A DNA stretch of 61,027 nucleotides, taken from Candidatus Saccharibacteria bacterium UBA1235. GTDB lineage: Bacteria; Patescibacteriota; Saccharimonadia; Saccharimonadales; Saccharimonadaceae. Shown in pieces: positions 33,450 through 41,701 of the stretch. The stretch's first letter is position 1; every line of letters starts with the position of its first letter. A program made the translations under genes and the position numbers. The notes under the pieces were generated by a model. That model ran no database searches, was not told the origin of the DNA, and saw nothing but the letters and a program-made list of their open reading frames with translations. The stretch covers positions 1-61,027 of the forward strand of contig DBWP01000001.1 of assembly GCA_002309075.1 (NCBI GenBank), read 5' to 3'.

Positions 33450-34862
33450 TTACATGGATTTAGACATATCATACAGACAACGGATAGAAAGCCCCTCGTA
33501 TGGTTTTTCATAACTAAGAGCAGCAATAGGCTCTATATTATTATAAATAATACCTATTTCCGAAGAAGAAGAATCGGGAGAAGCTGACCAAAAGGCACTA
33601 TAAGTCCCTCGGGCAGAAATGTAGCCTTCGTATATATATCCAGAATATGGCACAGAGAAAGCAATATTAAAATCGGCGGAGCTTCTAGAATAAGCTGTAT
33701 GAATAAGGTTACCATAGTCCCCATTCCCAAATCCGGTCGGCAATTTCCAACCTTTCGGACAGATGTCTTCTGTGACAGCAGAAATATATGGAGCCTTTCC
33801 CTTATCATAACAATAAGAACCGGCAGTAGCAGCACAATAATTATAGTAAGCTCCTATTTTGTTGCTCCCTTTACTACCAGCAATAGCACTAGTAGAAACA
33901 GTATCTTTATCCGTAGCGTCAATATATGGTATAGAGTAGCTATAAGAGCCGGTGTAATAACCATTATATTTCCAACTACTAATATTCCTCTTTAAGCCAG
34001 AGATGGAGTTAGCAGAAGCGTTAGTATTAGAAACGTCGATGTTACTCAAAATTGCGGAGTCTGTTAGGTCTAAGGCAAGATTATCCAACATCCAAACGCC
34101 ACCGTCAGCAAGTCTCCCCACAACATATTCAGTCTCATCGCGAGAATCCATAAAAACCGTAGTGTCCCCATCGTTTGGAATGATTTGGTCTAAGATTTTT
34201 GTCGTTACATCTTGCATAAACATAGCCGGCCCTGAATTCGCCGTCGCAGCAAAGTTAATTGTCGTTTGATATGTCCCTGGAGCTAAGTTTGCGTTTACCT
34301 TAGAACCAAACGCTACACTTGTGGCTTCTGGGACTAAAACTTTCGCGCTGCTACTATTTAGAGTAATAGATGATTGTAGTGGGAGATAATTAGTTGCAGC
34401 GGAGAGGTTAGTCGCGGTATTTAATTTATATCCCCAAGTATTAGCGGTAAAGTCACAAGAAGAAGCTGTCTCTACCGTACAAGTATAGTCGCCTTCTTTA
34501 GCGGTTAGAGTCGGGATAGTCTTAGATCCATCTTCAGTTGAGATTAAACTCGTGTTTGATACGCTCATGACGAGGTTATAGCCCCATTCGTTATTAGTAC
34601 CGACCGAAACTACCATAGTTTTCTCGTTAAACGCCGCTGCGCCATGATCTGGAACTACATCCATAGTCGTCGTCGCACCAATCGCAGAGCCATTAGCATC
34701 AGAGAGGTTAATCTCGAGGATCGGGGTGTCAGAGACATTAACCGAAAAATCTAAACCCGTATCAGCGAAAGAATCAAGAGAAAAACAAAAGCCGCCGAGA
34801 AAAACGGCCGCAAAAACCCCTATTTTTCTTAAAATTCCCCTAGATACAAGAGTTTTGATCAT
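33450..34862 (-). CDS. Secreted FISUMP-domain surface protein
   Basis: The 470-residue protein has a signal peptide (hydrophobic core at about residues 14-30, cleavage near SFADTG). An N-terminal module of about 190 residues is shared with the truncated gene at 1-383 (VSVGTNNEWGYNLVMSVSNT). A C-terminal Fibrobacter-succinogenes-major-paralogous-type domain shows GGVWMLDNLALDL, DICPKGWKLPTGFGNG, FWSASPDS and GLSIRC with paired cysteines. Such domains are found in exported or surface proteins, and their ligand is unknown. The -10 (TGTTATACT) is about 60 nt upstream and GGGG precedes the ATG, so it has a leader. No LPXTG-type anchor is seen. Confidence 0.8.
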   Translation of the reverse strand: MIKTLVSRGILRKIGVFAAVFLGGFCFSLDSFADTGLDFSVNVSDTPILEINLSDANGSAIGATTTMDVVPDHGAAAFNEKTMVVSVGTNNEWGYNLVMSVSNTSLISTEDGSKTIPTLTAKEGDYTCTVETASSCDFTANTWGYKLNTATNLSAATNYLPLQSSITLNSSSAKVLVPEATSVAFGSKVNANLAPGTYQTTINFAATANSGPAMFMQDVTTKILDQIIPNDGDTTVFMDSRDETEYVVGRLADGGVWMLDNLALDLTDSAILSNIDVSNTNASANSISGLKRNISSWKYNGYYTGSYSYSIPYIDATDKDTVSTSAIAGSKGSNKIGAYYNYCAATAGSYCYDKGKAPYISAVTEDICPKGWKLPTGFGNGDYGNLIHTAYSRSSADFNIAFSVPYSGYIYEGYISARGTYSAFWSASPDSSSSEIGIIYNNIEPIAALSYEKPYEGLSIRCLYDMSKSM

Positions 34863-34957
34863 TTTTTTGACCCCAAAATGTTTATTTTTCTATATATTTA
34901 ATATGACCAAAATAATCCTACCCCTAGTATAACATAAGCAAAAAGGCCACGCAAGTA

Positions 34958-34986
34958 TTGACTTTTTTATTAAAGTGTGCTATAAT
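34958..34986 (+). promoter_or_regulatory. Strong sigma-70 promoter for the secreted protein at 35096
   Basis: TTGACT (34958-34963), a 17-bp spacer and TATAAT (34981-34986) with an upstream TGTGC form a near-consensus extended promoter. The transcript would begin near 34993 with a hairpin GGTTATC...GATAACC (34996-35016) at its 5' end. A leader of about 100 nt and AAGGGGGTG before the ATG follow. This contrasts with the leaderless style of the neighbours. Confidence 0.75.
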
Positions 34987-35095
34987 TAATATAGTGGTTA
35001 TCCCTATTTGATAACCTAGAATATTAATTTTTAGCGTCAAGTCAAATCAGTTAAAGTATCAAAAGAAAAGATTATTCCTTAAGGGGGTGTACTAA

Positions 35096-35947
35096 ATGAA
35101 AAAGAAAATCGCTTTAACATTGGCAATTGTTTTAATTTTAACCGCTGTCCCGATGGTAGCTAGCGCAGCAGCTGCAAAATGGACTGCCCGTCAGGAACAG
35201 GCTCACGCTCTGGCAGATAATGCCCGCGCTATGGGTTACGGCGAAGAAAGCGCCGCAATCAAAGTTATGCAGGACATTTTTGCTTTAGAAGGCGGAGATG
35301 CCTCTGTCATGGACAGTTACTACTACAGCGGCCGGACTAAACAGTATTACAAACTGAATGTTGCCGGCAACACCGTAGTCGTAAACTCTGACGGAAGTTA
35401 TTTCGATGGAACCTACTATTGGTATCTGGATGAAAAAACTGGGTACTACTACCGTTACGACAAAAACGGTAAGAGAATTAACGGCGAAAAACGGACGGAC
35501 CCGTACGGCTCCTACAATGGATACAACCTCTGGAACGGTCTCATCACTGGCGTTGATAGATATATCAGTACTAGTGAAGCCGAAACAGTGGCGAAGTTCA
35601 TTTTATCCTACCAGGATATGACAGACGGAAGCACTCGCCAGAAAGCTGAAATTGCATGGATATTCCTTAATTGTAAGGAAATAAACGGCAATAGCATTTC
35701 GAACACGCTGGCTAGATTCGGGGAATATAACTCGAAAGCTAACCTGCAAACCCAGAACGGCAAGGATGCCCTCGCTATCGCAAAAGACGTTTTGTATCGT
35801 TACTACGTAGAGAATCGCTCTAATATTAATGTCGGTAGAGTTCTGCCGAGCAATTATTATTACATGTGGATTCAAAGCGGAAAAGTTTACTTACAACAGG
35901 TCGAAAACGGAACATACTGGGATCATTCATCGGCTTCACCGTATTAA
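35096..35947 (+). CDS. Secreted SleB-like cell-wall-hydrolase-related protein, probably acquired
   Basis: The 283-residue protein has a classic signal peptide (MKKK, hydrophobic core, cleavage near ASA-AA at residue 25). The middle is Tyr-rich (YFDGTYYWYLDEKTGYYYR). The C-terminal region SEAETVAKFILSYQ..., EIAWIFLNCKEINGNSI and NVGRVLPSNYYYMW resembles the SleB/CwlJ-type hydrolase domain in spacing, although the expected catalytic glutamate context is weak. Codons such as CGG, CTG and GCC are frequent here, unlike in neighbouring genes. The long leader, 5' hairpin, very strong SD (AAGGGGGTG) and own terminator all suggest transfer from a Firmicutes-like donor. Function is not proven. Confidence 0.65.
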   Translation: MKKKIALTLAIVLILTAVPMVASAAAAKWTARQEQAHALADNARAMGYGEESAAIKVMQDIFALEGGDASVMDSYYYSGRTKQYYKLNVAGNTVVVNSDGSYFDGTYYWYLDEKTGYYYRYDKNGKRINGEKRTDPYGSYNGYNLWNGLITGVDRYISTSEAETVAKFILSYQDMTDGSTRQKAEIAWIFLNCKEINGNSISNTLARFGEYNSKANLQTQNGKDALAIAKDVLYRYYVENRSNINVGRVLPSNYYYMWIQSGKVYLQQVENGTYWDHSSASPY

Positions 35948-35972
35948 TTGACGACGCTAAAAGATAAGGGGG

Positions 35973-36000
35973 ATCCCTCGGTTTTTACCGAGGGATTTTT
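35973..36000. terminator. Terminator shared with ligA
   Basis: ATCCCTCGGT-TTTT-ACCGAGGGAT followed by T5, ending right at the ligA stop codon. It serves the 35096 gene and probably the convergent ligA operon. Confidence 0.85.
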
Positions 36001-38040
36001 CTATATATTAATTAATTTTAGAAATTCTGCTTCATTTAATCGACCAATTCCAAGCTTATCTGCTTTGTCAGTTTTTGACTTCCCTGGTTTTTCGCCCGTG
36101 ATTAAGGCTGTCGTGGTTTTCGTAACACTAGACGTTACAGTTGCACCAAGCGCGCGAAGTTTGTCCTCCGCTTCTTCTCGCCCCATTGACGCTAAAGTTC
36201 CAGTCACCACATACGATTTATTCGAAAGCGGCAGTTCGACATTTGTTTCTTCTTTCGGCTTCATTCCAAGCGCAGCTAAATCATCGAGGAGCTTTAAATT
36301 ATCCTCATCCGAAAACCAAGCCAAAATCGATTCCGCAACGACCTCACCGATATCATCGACCGAAAGCAAATCATCTCCAGTCGCATTTTTCAATTTTTCC
36401 AAATCCCCAAACTTTCGCGCCAAAGAAACTGCTGTCTGCGCGCCAACATGACGAATCCCAAGCGCCGTAATAAACTTATTAAGTGGCGGATTTTTCGACT
36501 TTTCAATCGCCTCTACCAAATTCTTCGCCGAAAGTTCACCAAAACGTTCTAATTTTGCAATTTCCGAAACCTTCAAAGCATACAAATCTGCAATCGATTT
36601 TACTAGTCCGCTATCAACAAGCGCTACCACATTTTTTTCGCCCAGCCCTTCGATATTCAACGCCGGTTTCGAAGCATAATACTCGATCGCTCGCTTCAAT
36701 ATAAAATCGCTCGTCTCATTTTTTACCCGATAAACCGCTTCCCCTTCAGGACGTTCAAATTCAAGTTCTGGATATTGCTTTTTAAGAGCTTTTTCAAAAT
36801 CAAACTTCTCGGATTCTTCCGGACGAAGAGTCAAAAGAACTTCTTTTACTTGCGGAATAATATCGCCGGCTTTGTAAATAATCACCGTATCGCCAATCCG
36901 GACATCAAGCCTTTCGATTTCATCTGCGTTATGGAGCGAAGCATGCCGTACTGTCGTCCCAGCCACTACGACTGGGTCAAAAAGTGCTACTGGCGTTGCT
37001 GCGCCAGTTCGTCCAATCGAAATCACAATATCTTTTACTTTCGTTGTTGCTTCTTCTGCTGGGAATTTAAACGCTACAGCTCCACGCGGAGTCTTACCAA
37101 CAATTCCAAGATCATCATAAACTTTTCGGTCGTTAATCTTTATTACCATTCCGTCCGTATTAAACGGTAAACTTTTTCGATATTCGTCAAGATTATCTAT
37201 ATACTCAAACAAAGCTTTTTGATCATCTGCAGAAAAGACTCGATCTTCGTTTGATGTTTGGAACCCTAGCGCTCGAAGCATTTTATAAGCTTCTTCATGC
37301 GTTGGAAGATTCGGCTTCACAAGGTCATATGCAATAAATCGAAGCGGCCGACTAGCTGCGATTTTAGGATCTAACTGCCGAATTGAGCCAGCCGCTAAGT
37401 TTCGTGGATTCGCAAATTCGCCCGCAAGTTTCTCGAAATCTTTCTTAAATATAATAACCTCACCACGCACCTCAACTGTCGACGGTAAAACCTCTTCCTC
37501 GGGCCGCTCCGGGGCGCTCGCCCAAGTCTTAGGCCCTTCGAAAGAGGTTTTACCTCCAATACGTAGTGGTATGTTCTGTATGGTTTTTATATTTAAAGTT
37601 ACGTCTTCGCCGACTAATCCGTCTCCACGCGTTGCAGCTTGCACCAAAATTCCATCTTTATATTTTAACGAACAAGCCAAACCGTCCATTTTAATATCTG
37701 TGAAAAATTCTTTTATTTTTCCACCTGGAACTAATTTTTCATTCCGACTTATCCAATCTAAAACTTCCTCGCGCGAAAAAACATCCGCGAGACTAATCAT
37801 TCTCTTTTCATGCTTTACTTTCTCAAATTTATCTAAAGGTCGCCCCGCCACTCGCTGAGTTGGCGAATCAGGCGTAATTAGTTCTGGATATTCTGCTTCC
37901 AAAGTCGAAAGTTCGTGTTTTAAAGAATCCGCCGCCGCTTCACTCATAATTGACTCATCTAGGACATGATAGTGATAACGATAGTCATTAATAATTTCGC
38001 GAAGTTTTAAAATTCTTTTTTCAGCTTCTTGTTTTGTCAT
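36001..38040 (-). CDS. ligA: NAD-dependent DNA ligase lacking zinc-finger cysteines
   Basis: LigA seals nicks during replication and repair. The 679-residue protein has the Ia domain, the adenylation motif FFTDIKMDGLACSLKY with catalytic lysine (about residue 113), the OB fold, helix-hairpin-helix repeats (IEGLGEKNVVALVDSG) and a C-terminal BRCT domain (NKSYVVTGTLASMGREEAE). Where relatives have a Cys4 zinc finger, this protein reads KALKKQYPELEF and YRVKNETSDFILK, so all four cysteines are gone. Palindromic element C is inserted between IPLRIGG and VEVRGEV and adds about 20 residues in frame. It overlaps the upstream gene by 4 bp and is the last gene of lemA-htpX-38037-ligA. Confidence 0.93.
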   Translation of the reverse strand: MTKQEAEKRILKLREIINDYRYHYHVLDESIMSEAAADSLKHELSTLEAEYPELITPDSPTQRVAGRPLDKFEKVKHEKRMISLADVFSREEVLDWISRNEKLVPGGKIKEFFTDIKMDGLACSLKYKDGILVQAATRGDGLVGEDVTLNIKTIQNIPLRIGGKTSFEGPKTWASAPERPEEEVLPSTVEVRGEVIIFKKDFEKLAGEFANPRNLAAGSIRQLDPKIAASRPLRFIAYDLVKPNLPTHEEAYKMLRALGFQTSNEDRVFSADDQKALFEYIDNLDEYRKSLPFNTDGMVIKINDRKVYDDLGIVGKTPRGAVAFKFPAEEATTKVKDIVISIGRTGAATPVALFDPVVVAGTTVRHASLHNADEIERLDVRIGDTVIIYKAGDIIPQVKEVLLTLRPEESEKFDFEKALKKQYPELEFERPEGEAVYRVKNETSDFILKRAIEYYASKPALNIEGLGEKNVVALVDSGLVKSIADLYALKVSEIAKLERFGELSAKNLVEAIEKSKNPPLNKFITALGIRHVGAQTAVSLARKFGDLEKLKNATGDDLLSVDDIGEVVAESILAWFSDEDNLKLLDDLAALGMKPKEETNVELPLSNKSYVVTGTLASMGREEAEDKLRALGATVTSSVTKTTTALITGEKPGKSKTDKADKLGIGRLNEAEFLKLINI
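37484..37554. repeat. Palindromic element C inside ligA
   Basis: Perfect 13-bp arms GGTAAAACCTCTT (37484-37496) and AAGAGGTTTTACC (37542-37554) enclose a 45-bp GC-rich interior. The minus-strand core at 37505-37528 (GACTTGGGCGAGCGCCCCGG...) matches the core of element A at 22 of 25 positions. The reading frame runs through it. Comparison with the usual LigA sequence suggests an insertion of about 20 codons. Confidence 0.8.
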
Positions 38041-39023
38041 TTTTCCTCTTTTTTATCGTAACCTAACATCCACCTATAATAAATATATAAATATGCAGTT
38101 ATATAAATTCCCGTAAAACAAGTCATAATCAGAAGACAAACTGGTACAAACGGAATCTGGCTAGTCCATTCAAATTGCTTCATAAATAAGTCAAACATAA
38201 TTAGCGGCAGCATCACAATAACCCATGTCACTGCAAGCGCCAAAATCAAAGAAACTAACCTTAAAATAAATCGAATTCTTCTTCCCTGCATTAGTTCAGC
38301 CGCCGTACGAAGCGCTTTAAAAGGATAAAGCCCTGGCGCACTAACCGCCACAAACGCCATCAGGCTCGACGATAGTAGATAGCCCGACAAAAGAATCATT
38401 AATGCTGCAAAGATAAAGAAAACCAGCGCATAAAATGGCATACTAAGAAAATCAGTTTGCACGGCCGTCGAAAAAGCAATAATTAGAATAAAAATCGGAA
38501 TACACTGCAAAACCGCCACAATGAAAACTACGAGCGAAGATACTAGCGGCGACATCGAATTATAAAGTGCGTCACGAAACTTCACTTTCTTATCCGCCAT
38601 TATGTGGCGAAGCAAGAAAATCGTTACGAGCCAGATCATTAAAAATATTAAAGTCGCAAAGACCACTGCAGCTTCAGAAGAATTCCCTGATAAGCCACCA
38701 GTCGTTATAGTTGAAATCAAAAGTAGCCCGGCCTTACCCATTACACCAATATCACCACTCCCCATTTCTTCAGTCGTTTGGTCTAGAATCGTTTGGAATT
38801 GTTGATAAGTATCTTCGCTCATCAACCCAACAAATACTACCCCCATTAAAACCGACAAAATTAAAAGCGGCAAAAATAATTTCCAATTTTTAAAAATAGT
38901 CTTAAAAGTTTTAAAAATATGCGCCATCATTCCAGGAACTTCGAGCTCGCGTTTATAATCCTCGCGATATGACCTACGAAAAGTTTTATGCATACTAATC
39001 TTCTTAGAAGTTTTTCTTGCCAT
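38037..39023 (-). CDS. Polytopic membrane protein of unknown function
   Basis: The protein is about 328 residues, with about six hydrophobic spans (near residues 47-66, 95-110, 118-137, 158-182, 190-222 and 245-315) and a basic N-terminus. The layout resembles glycerophosphodiesterase-membrane-domain or DUF-type integral proteins, but no motif settles it. I start at the ATG at 39023. A TTG two codons earlier is less likely. It overlaps htpX by 20 bp upstream and ligA by 4 bp downstream, so it is coupled to both. A role in membrane homeostasis with HtpX/LemA is a guess from context. Confidence 0.65.
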   Translation of the reverse strand: MARKTSKKISMHKTFRRSYREDYKRELEVPGMMAHIFKTFKTIFKNWKLFLPLLILSVLMGVVFVGLMSEDTYQQFQTILDQTTEEMGSGDIGVMGKAGLLLISTITTGGLSGNSSEAAVVFATLIFLMIWLVTIFLLRHIMADKKVKFRDALYNSMSPLVSSLVVFIVAVLQCIPIFILIIAFSTAVQTDFLSMPFYALVFFIFAALMILLSGYLLSSSLMAFVAVSAPGLYPFKALRTAAELMQGRRIRFILRLVSLILALAVTWVIVMLPLIMFDLFMKQFEWTSQIPFVPVCLLIMTCFTGIYITAYLYIYYRWMLGYDKKEEK

Positions 39024-39882
39024 TTTCAAGTCTTTCTATACGTTTTTCAATCGGCGGATGTGTACTTAAAAGATTATTAAAGAAACCTCTCCTTAAAGGA
39101 TCATTGATGTACATTGATGCTGCTGCAACATTTTGATTTTTCATTGGTTGACTGTGTGTTTGTAGTTTTTTCAAAGCATCAACCATACCTTCTGTATACC
39201 GAGTAATATTTACCGCCGATGCGTCCGCAAGATATTCGCGTTGTCTAGATACCGCCATTTGTGCAAGCGCAGCAAGAATTGGAGATAAAACCGCTGCAAT
39301 TATAATTAGCACATATCCAACCGGGCTTCCTTCTTCGTCTCGTCGCCTAGAACCATAAAACATCATACGATAAGCAATATCTGAAATTAAACCGACCACA
39401 CAAACTAAACCAAAAACGATCATCGAGACTCTAATATCATAATTTTTAACATGCGACATTTCGTGCGCCATCACCGCCGTAAGTTCCTTGTCGTTCATAA
39501 TATCAAGAAGTCCAGTCGTCGCCGCCACTATTGCATGCTTCGGATCACGGCCCGTCGCAAAAGCATTTGGCGCCGAATCCTGAATAATATAAACCTTCGG
39601 CATTGGCAAACCCGTTGTGATTGACAAATTCTCAACTATATTATATAGTCTCGGATTGTCTTTTTTTTCAATTTCTTCCGCACCAGTCATCGCTACTGCG
39701 ACCGAACCAGCCGCATAATATTGAATCACGGCATAAATAATTGCGACAAAAATTGTCCAAACCGCAATCCAAGGATCTTTATATAGAAAAGCAAACGCCG
39801 CCGCGATTGCCGCAATCATCAAAATGAATGCAATTATAATAATCACGGTTCGACGTTTGTTTTCGGCAATTTGCTTATACAT
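39004..39882 (-). CDS. htpX: Membrane zinc metalloprotease HtpX
   Basis: HtpX degrades damaged membrane proteins. The 292-residue M48 protease has two N-terminal spans (about residues 12-32 and 36-53), the zinc motif AVMAHEMSHVKNYD (HEMSH at about residue 140), another hydrophobic pair at about 150-215, and the third-ligand segment REYLADASAVNIT. AGGGGA lies just before the ATG. It sits 15 bp behind lemA, a widespread gene pair. Confidence 0.93.
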   Translation of the reverse strand: MYKQIAENKRRTVIIIIAFILMIAAIAAAFAFLYKDPWIAVWTIFVAIIYAVIQYYAAGSVAVAMTGAEEIEKKDNPRLYNIVENLSITTGLPMPKVYIIQDSAPNAFATGRDPKHAIVAATTGLLDIMNDKELTAVMAHEMSHVKNYDIRVSMIVFGLVCVVGLISDIAYRMMFYGSRRRDEEGSPVGYVLIIIAAVLSPILAALAQMAVSRQREYLADASAVNITRYTEGMVDALKKLQTHSQPMKNQNVAAASMYINDPLRRGFFNNLLSTHPPIEKRIERLENGKKNF

Positions 39883-39897
39883 TCTTCCCCTAAGGAA

Positions 39898-40473
39898 TTA
39901 AAACTTTACTTCCGGCGCTTTTTCAATTTTCGCTTTTTCACCTTCTGCTACTTCAAAATATTCGCGCCTCTTAAAATGACCAAACATATTGTTAATGATG
40001 TTGGACGGGAAAGTTTTAATTTTAGTATTAAGTTCTTTTGCGCCAGCATTATAAAATCTACGCGCTGCTTGAATTTTATCCTCAACATCTTGAAGTTGTT
40101 GTTGTAACTTTACGAAATTTTCATTCGCCTTAAGTTCTGGATAAGCTTCCGCGATAGCAAAAATTCGACCAAGCGCAGATTGCATTTCCTTTTCTGCTTC
40201 AGCCGCTTGCTTTACAGTCTTTGCACCCATCACTGCCGAACGAGCTTCTGTCACCATTTCGAAAGTTTCTTTTTCATGCTTCGCATAACCCTTAACTGCC
40301 TCTACGACATTCGGAATTAAATCCGCACGATATTTAAGTTGGACCGTAATATCACTCCAAGCCTCATTTACTCGTTCATTTAAACTAACCAATGCATTAT
40401 ACATACCGACAATCGCGCCAATCACCGCAATGATCGCCACAATCACAATAATTACTATTAAAGCTGGACTCAT
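39898..40473 (-). CDS. lemA: LemA family membrane-anchored protein
   Basis: The 191-residue protein has one N-terminal span (about residues 3-25) followed by long helices with the family pattern NALVSLNERVNEAWSDITVQ, RADLIPNVVEAVKGYAKHE and ARRFYNAGAKELNTKIKTFP. LemA function is unclear, though it commonly pairs with HtpX. AAGGAG lies before the ATG and a TGCTATAAT lies farther upstream, so it begins the four-gene operon with a leader. Confidence 0.92.
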   Translation of the reverse strand: MSPALIVIIVIVAIIAVIGAIVGMYNALVSLNERVNEAWSDITVQLKYRADLIPNVVEAVKGYAKHEKETFEMVTEARSAVMGAKTVKQAAEAEKEMQSALGRIFAIAEAYPELKANENFVKLQQQLQDVEDKIQAARRFYNAGAKELNTKIKTFPSNIINNMFGHFKRREYFEVAEGEKAKIEKAPEVKF

Positions 40474-40527
40474 ATCGCTCCTTATATTAAGTTATATATT
40501 TATTATAGCACTTATTCTTCTTAGCGT

Positions 40528-41619
40528 CTATCTTCCGCGCGGCGCAAGATTATCCGCCGTGAAGACAATGAAGGTCGGATCATAACGTTTTGTCGATGTG
40601 AGAATTGAAAAATTTTGACTTAAAGAACCACGATATGCAGTCGAAACTGATCCGCCGCCATCAAGATTAATTGCCGAAACGCAGCCACGATATTCTGCTA
40701 TTCGCACCATATCATCGAAACTCCAACCACCACCATCTTCCCCTTCGCTAGGATTAGAAATTATCATATAAGAATTTTGTTTTACACAGAAAATCTGACG
40801 CGCACGATAGGCGTCATAGTAGTGACGATACTTTTCATTTACGATTTGGTTATTTAAAATAAACGGCATAAATGTATAGACCGCTGAAATTATCTTACGA
40901 TTTTTAACTAATTCCCCAGTTCGCGCATCGATATAGTCTATATTCTCATTCTTATCAATCGCCCCGCGAACATAACCGACATTATTACTTTCGTCAATCA
41001 CCAAAGTCCAACTAAAATCGCTATTGCCCGGGTTTTTGGTTAGAATTCTATTATTTTGAATTGTTGTACCAAGCGGCCACAAGGTTTCTATATCAAAAAC
41101 CCCAGCGTTCGCCATAATAACAATATTTTCGCCCTCGCGATTTTTTACAATATTGTTAAGATCGGTCTGGGAATCCTTTCGTTCCTCTGGCATATAAACG
41201 AAAGGTACCCCATTTTCCACTTCAATAAAATTATAATTAAAATTCTTATAGTACCCTCGCCAAACTGAAAATTTTGGCAAAATTGTCGTCGGCTGGATCA
41301 TAGATTGAATTATCTCCGGCGCTTTTTCCTCTTTTTGCTCATCTTTAACTTCTTCAACTAGCTCTACTACCTCGATTTTTTCCGTCGTTTCTTTTACCGC
41401 AGTTTCAGTCGCTACCGCTGTTTTTGGCACAAATGCCCCCGCCATGATAATAGAAAGGGCTATTGAGACGATTAAAATTCCTACCGAACCAAGAAAAAAT
41501 CCCGGTTTTCGCATCCGCAGATCTAGAAGCGCTGTTTTAAGATAAGAAATACTGAAGATATCCACTACAAAAATCGCCACCACAGCGATAATTAATAATG
41601 GAATCCCAAAACTATCCAT
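40528..41619 (-). CDS. Membrane-anchored phosphodiester glycosidase family protein (NAGPA domain)
   Basis: The 363-residue protein has two N-terminal hydrophobic segments (about residues 5-28 and 40-66), an acidic linker, and a C-terminal domain of about 230 residues. That domain has the NAGPA/DUF2233 hallmarks VIMANAGVFD, MIISNPSEGEDGGGWSFDDM and the signature SAINLDGGGSVSTAYRG. Such domains cleave or handle sugar-phosphodiester linkages and occur next to wall-polymer genes. The neighbouring glycan island makes a role in wall-polymer turnover plausible. A TGCTATAAT on the minus strand lies 8 nt before the ATG. Confidence 0.85.
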   Translation of the reverse strand: MDSFGIPLLIIAVVAIFVVDIFSISYLKTALLDLRMRKPGFFLGSVGILIVSIALSIIMAGAFVPKTAVATETAVKETTEKIEVVELVEEVKDEQKEEKAPEIIQSMIQPTTILPKFSVWRGYYKNFNYNFIEVENGVPFVYMPEERKDSQTDLNNIVKNREGENIVIMANAGVFDIETLWPLGTTIQNNRILTKNPGNSDFSWTLVIDESNNVGYVRGAIDKNENIDYIDARTGELVKNRKIISAVYTFMPFILNNQIVNEKYRHYYDAYRARQIFCVKQNSYMIISNPSEGEDGGGWSFDDMVRIAEYRGCVSAINLDGGGSVSTAYRGSLSQNFSILTSTKRYDPTFIVFTADNLAPRGR

Positions 41620-41701
41620 ATCCTTATATTATAGCACACTTTGTCAAAAAAGTCAATGTCTTGATTTATTAGTCCTTTTTGATATAATATAGATACGACG
41701 T
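41620..41701. promoter_or_regulatory. Divergent promoter region, NAGPA gene / tRNA-Gly
   Basis: On the minus strand TGCTATAAT precedes the NAGPA gene. On the plus strand TGATATAAT (about 41679-41687) precedes the tRNA-Gly 5' end by about 14 bp, with TTGATT upstream as a possible -35. This is the left boundary of the glycan island. Confidence 0.5.
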
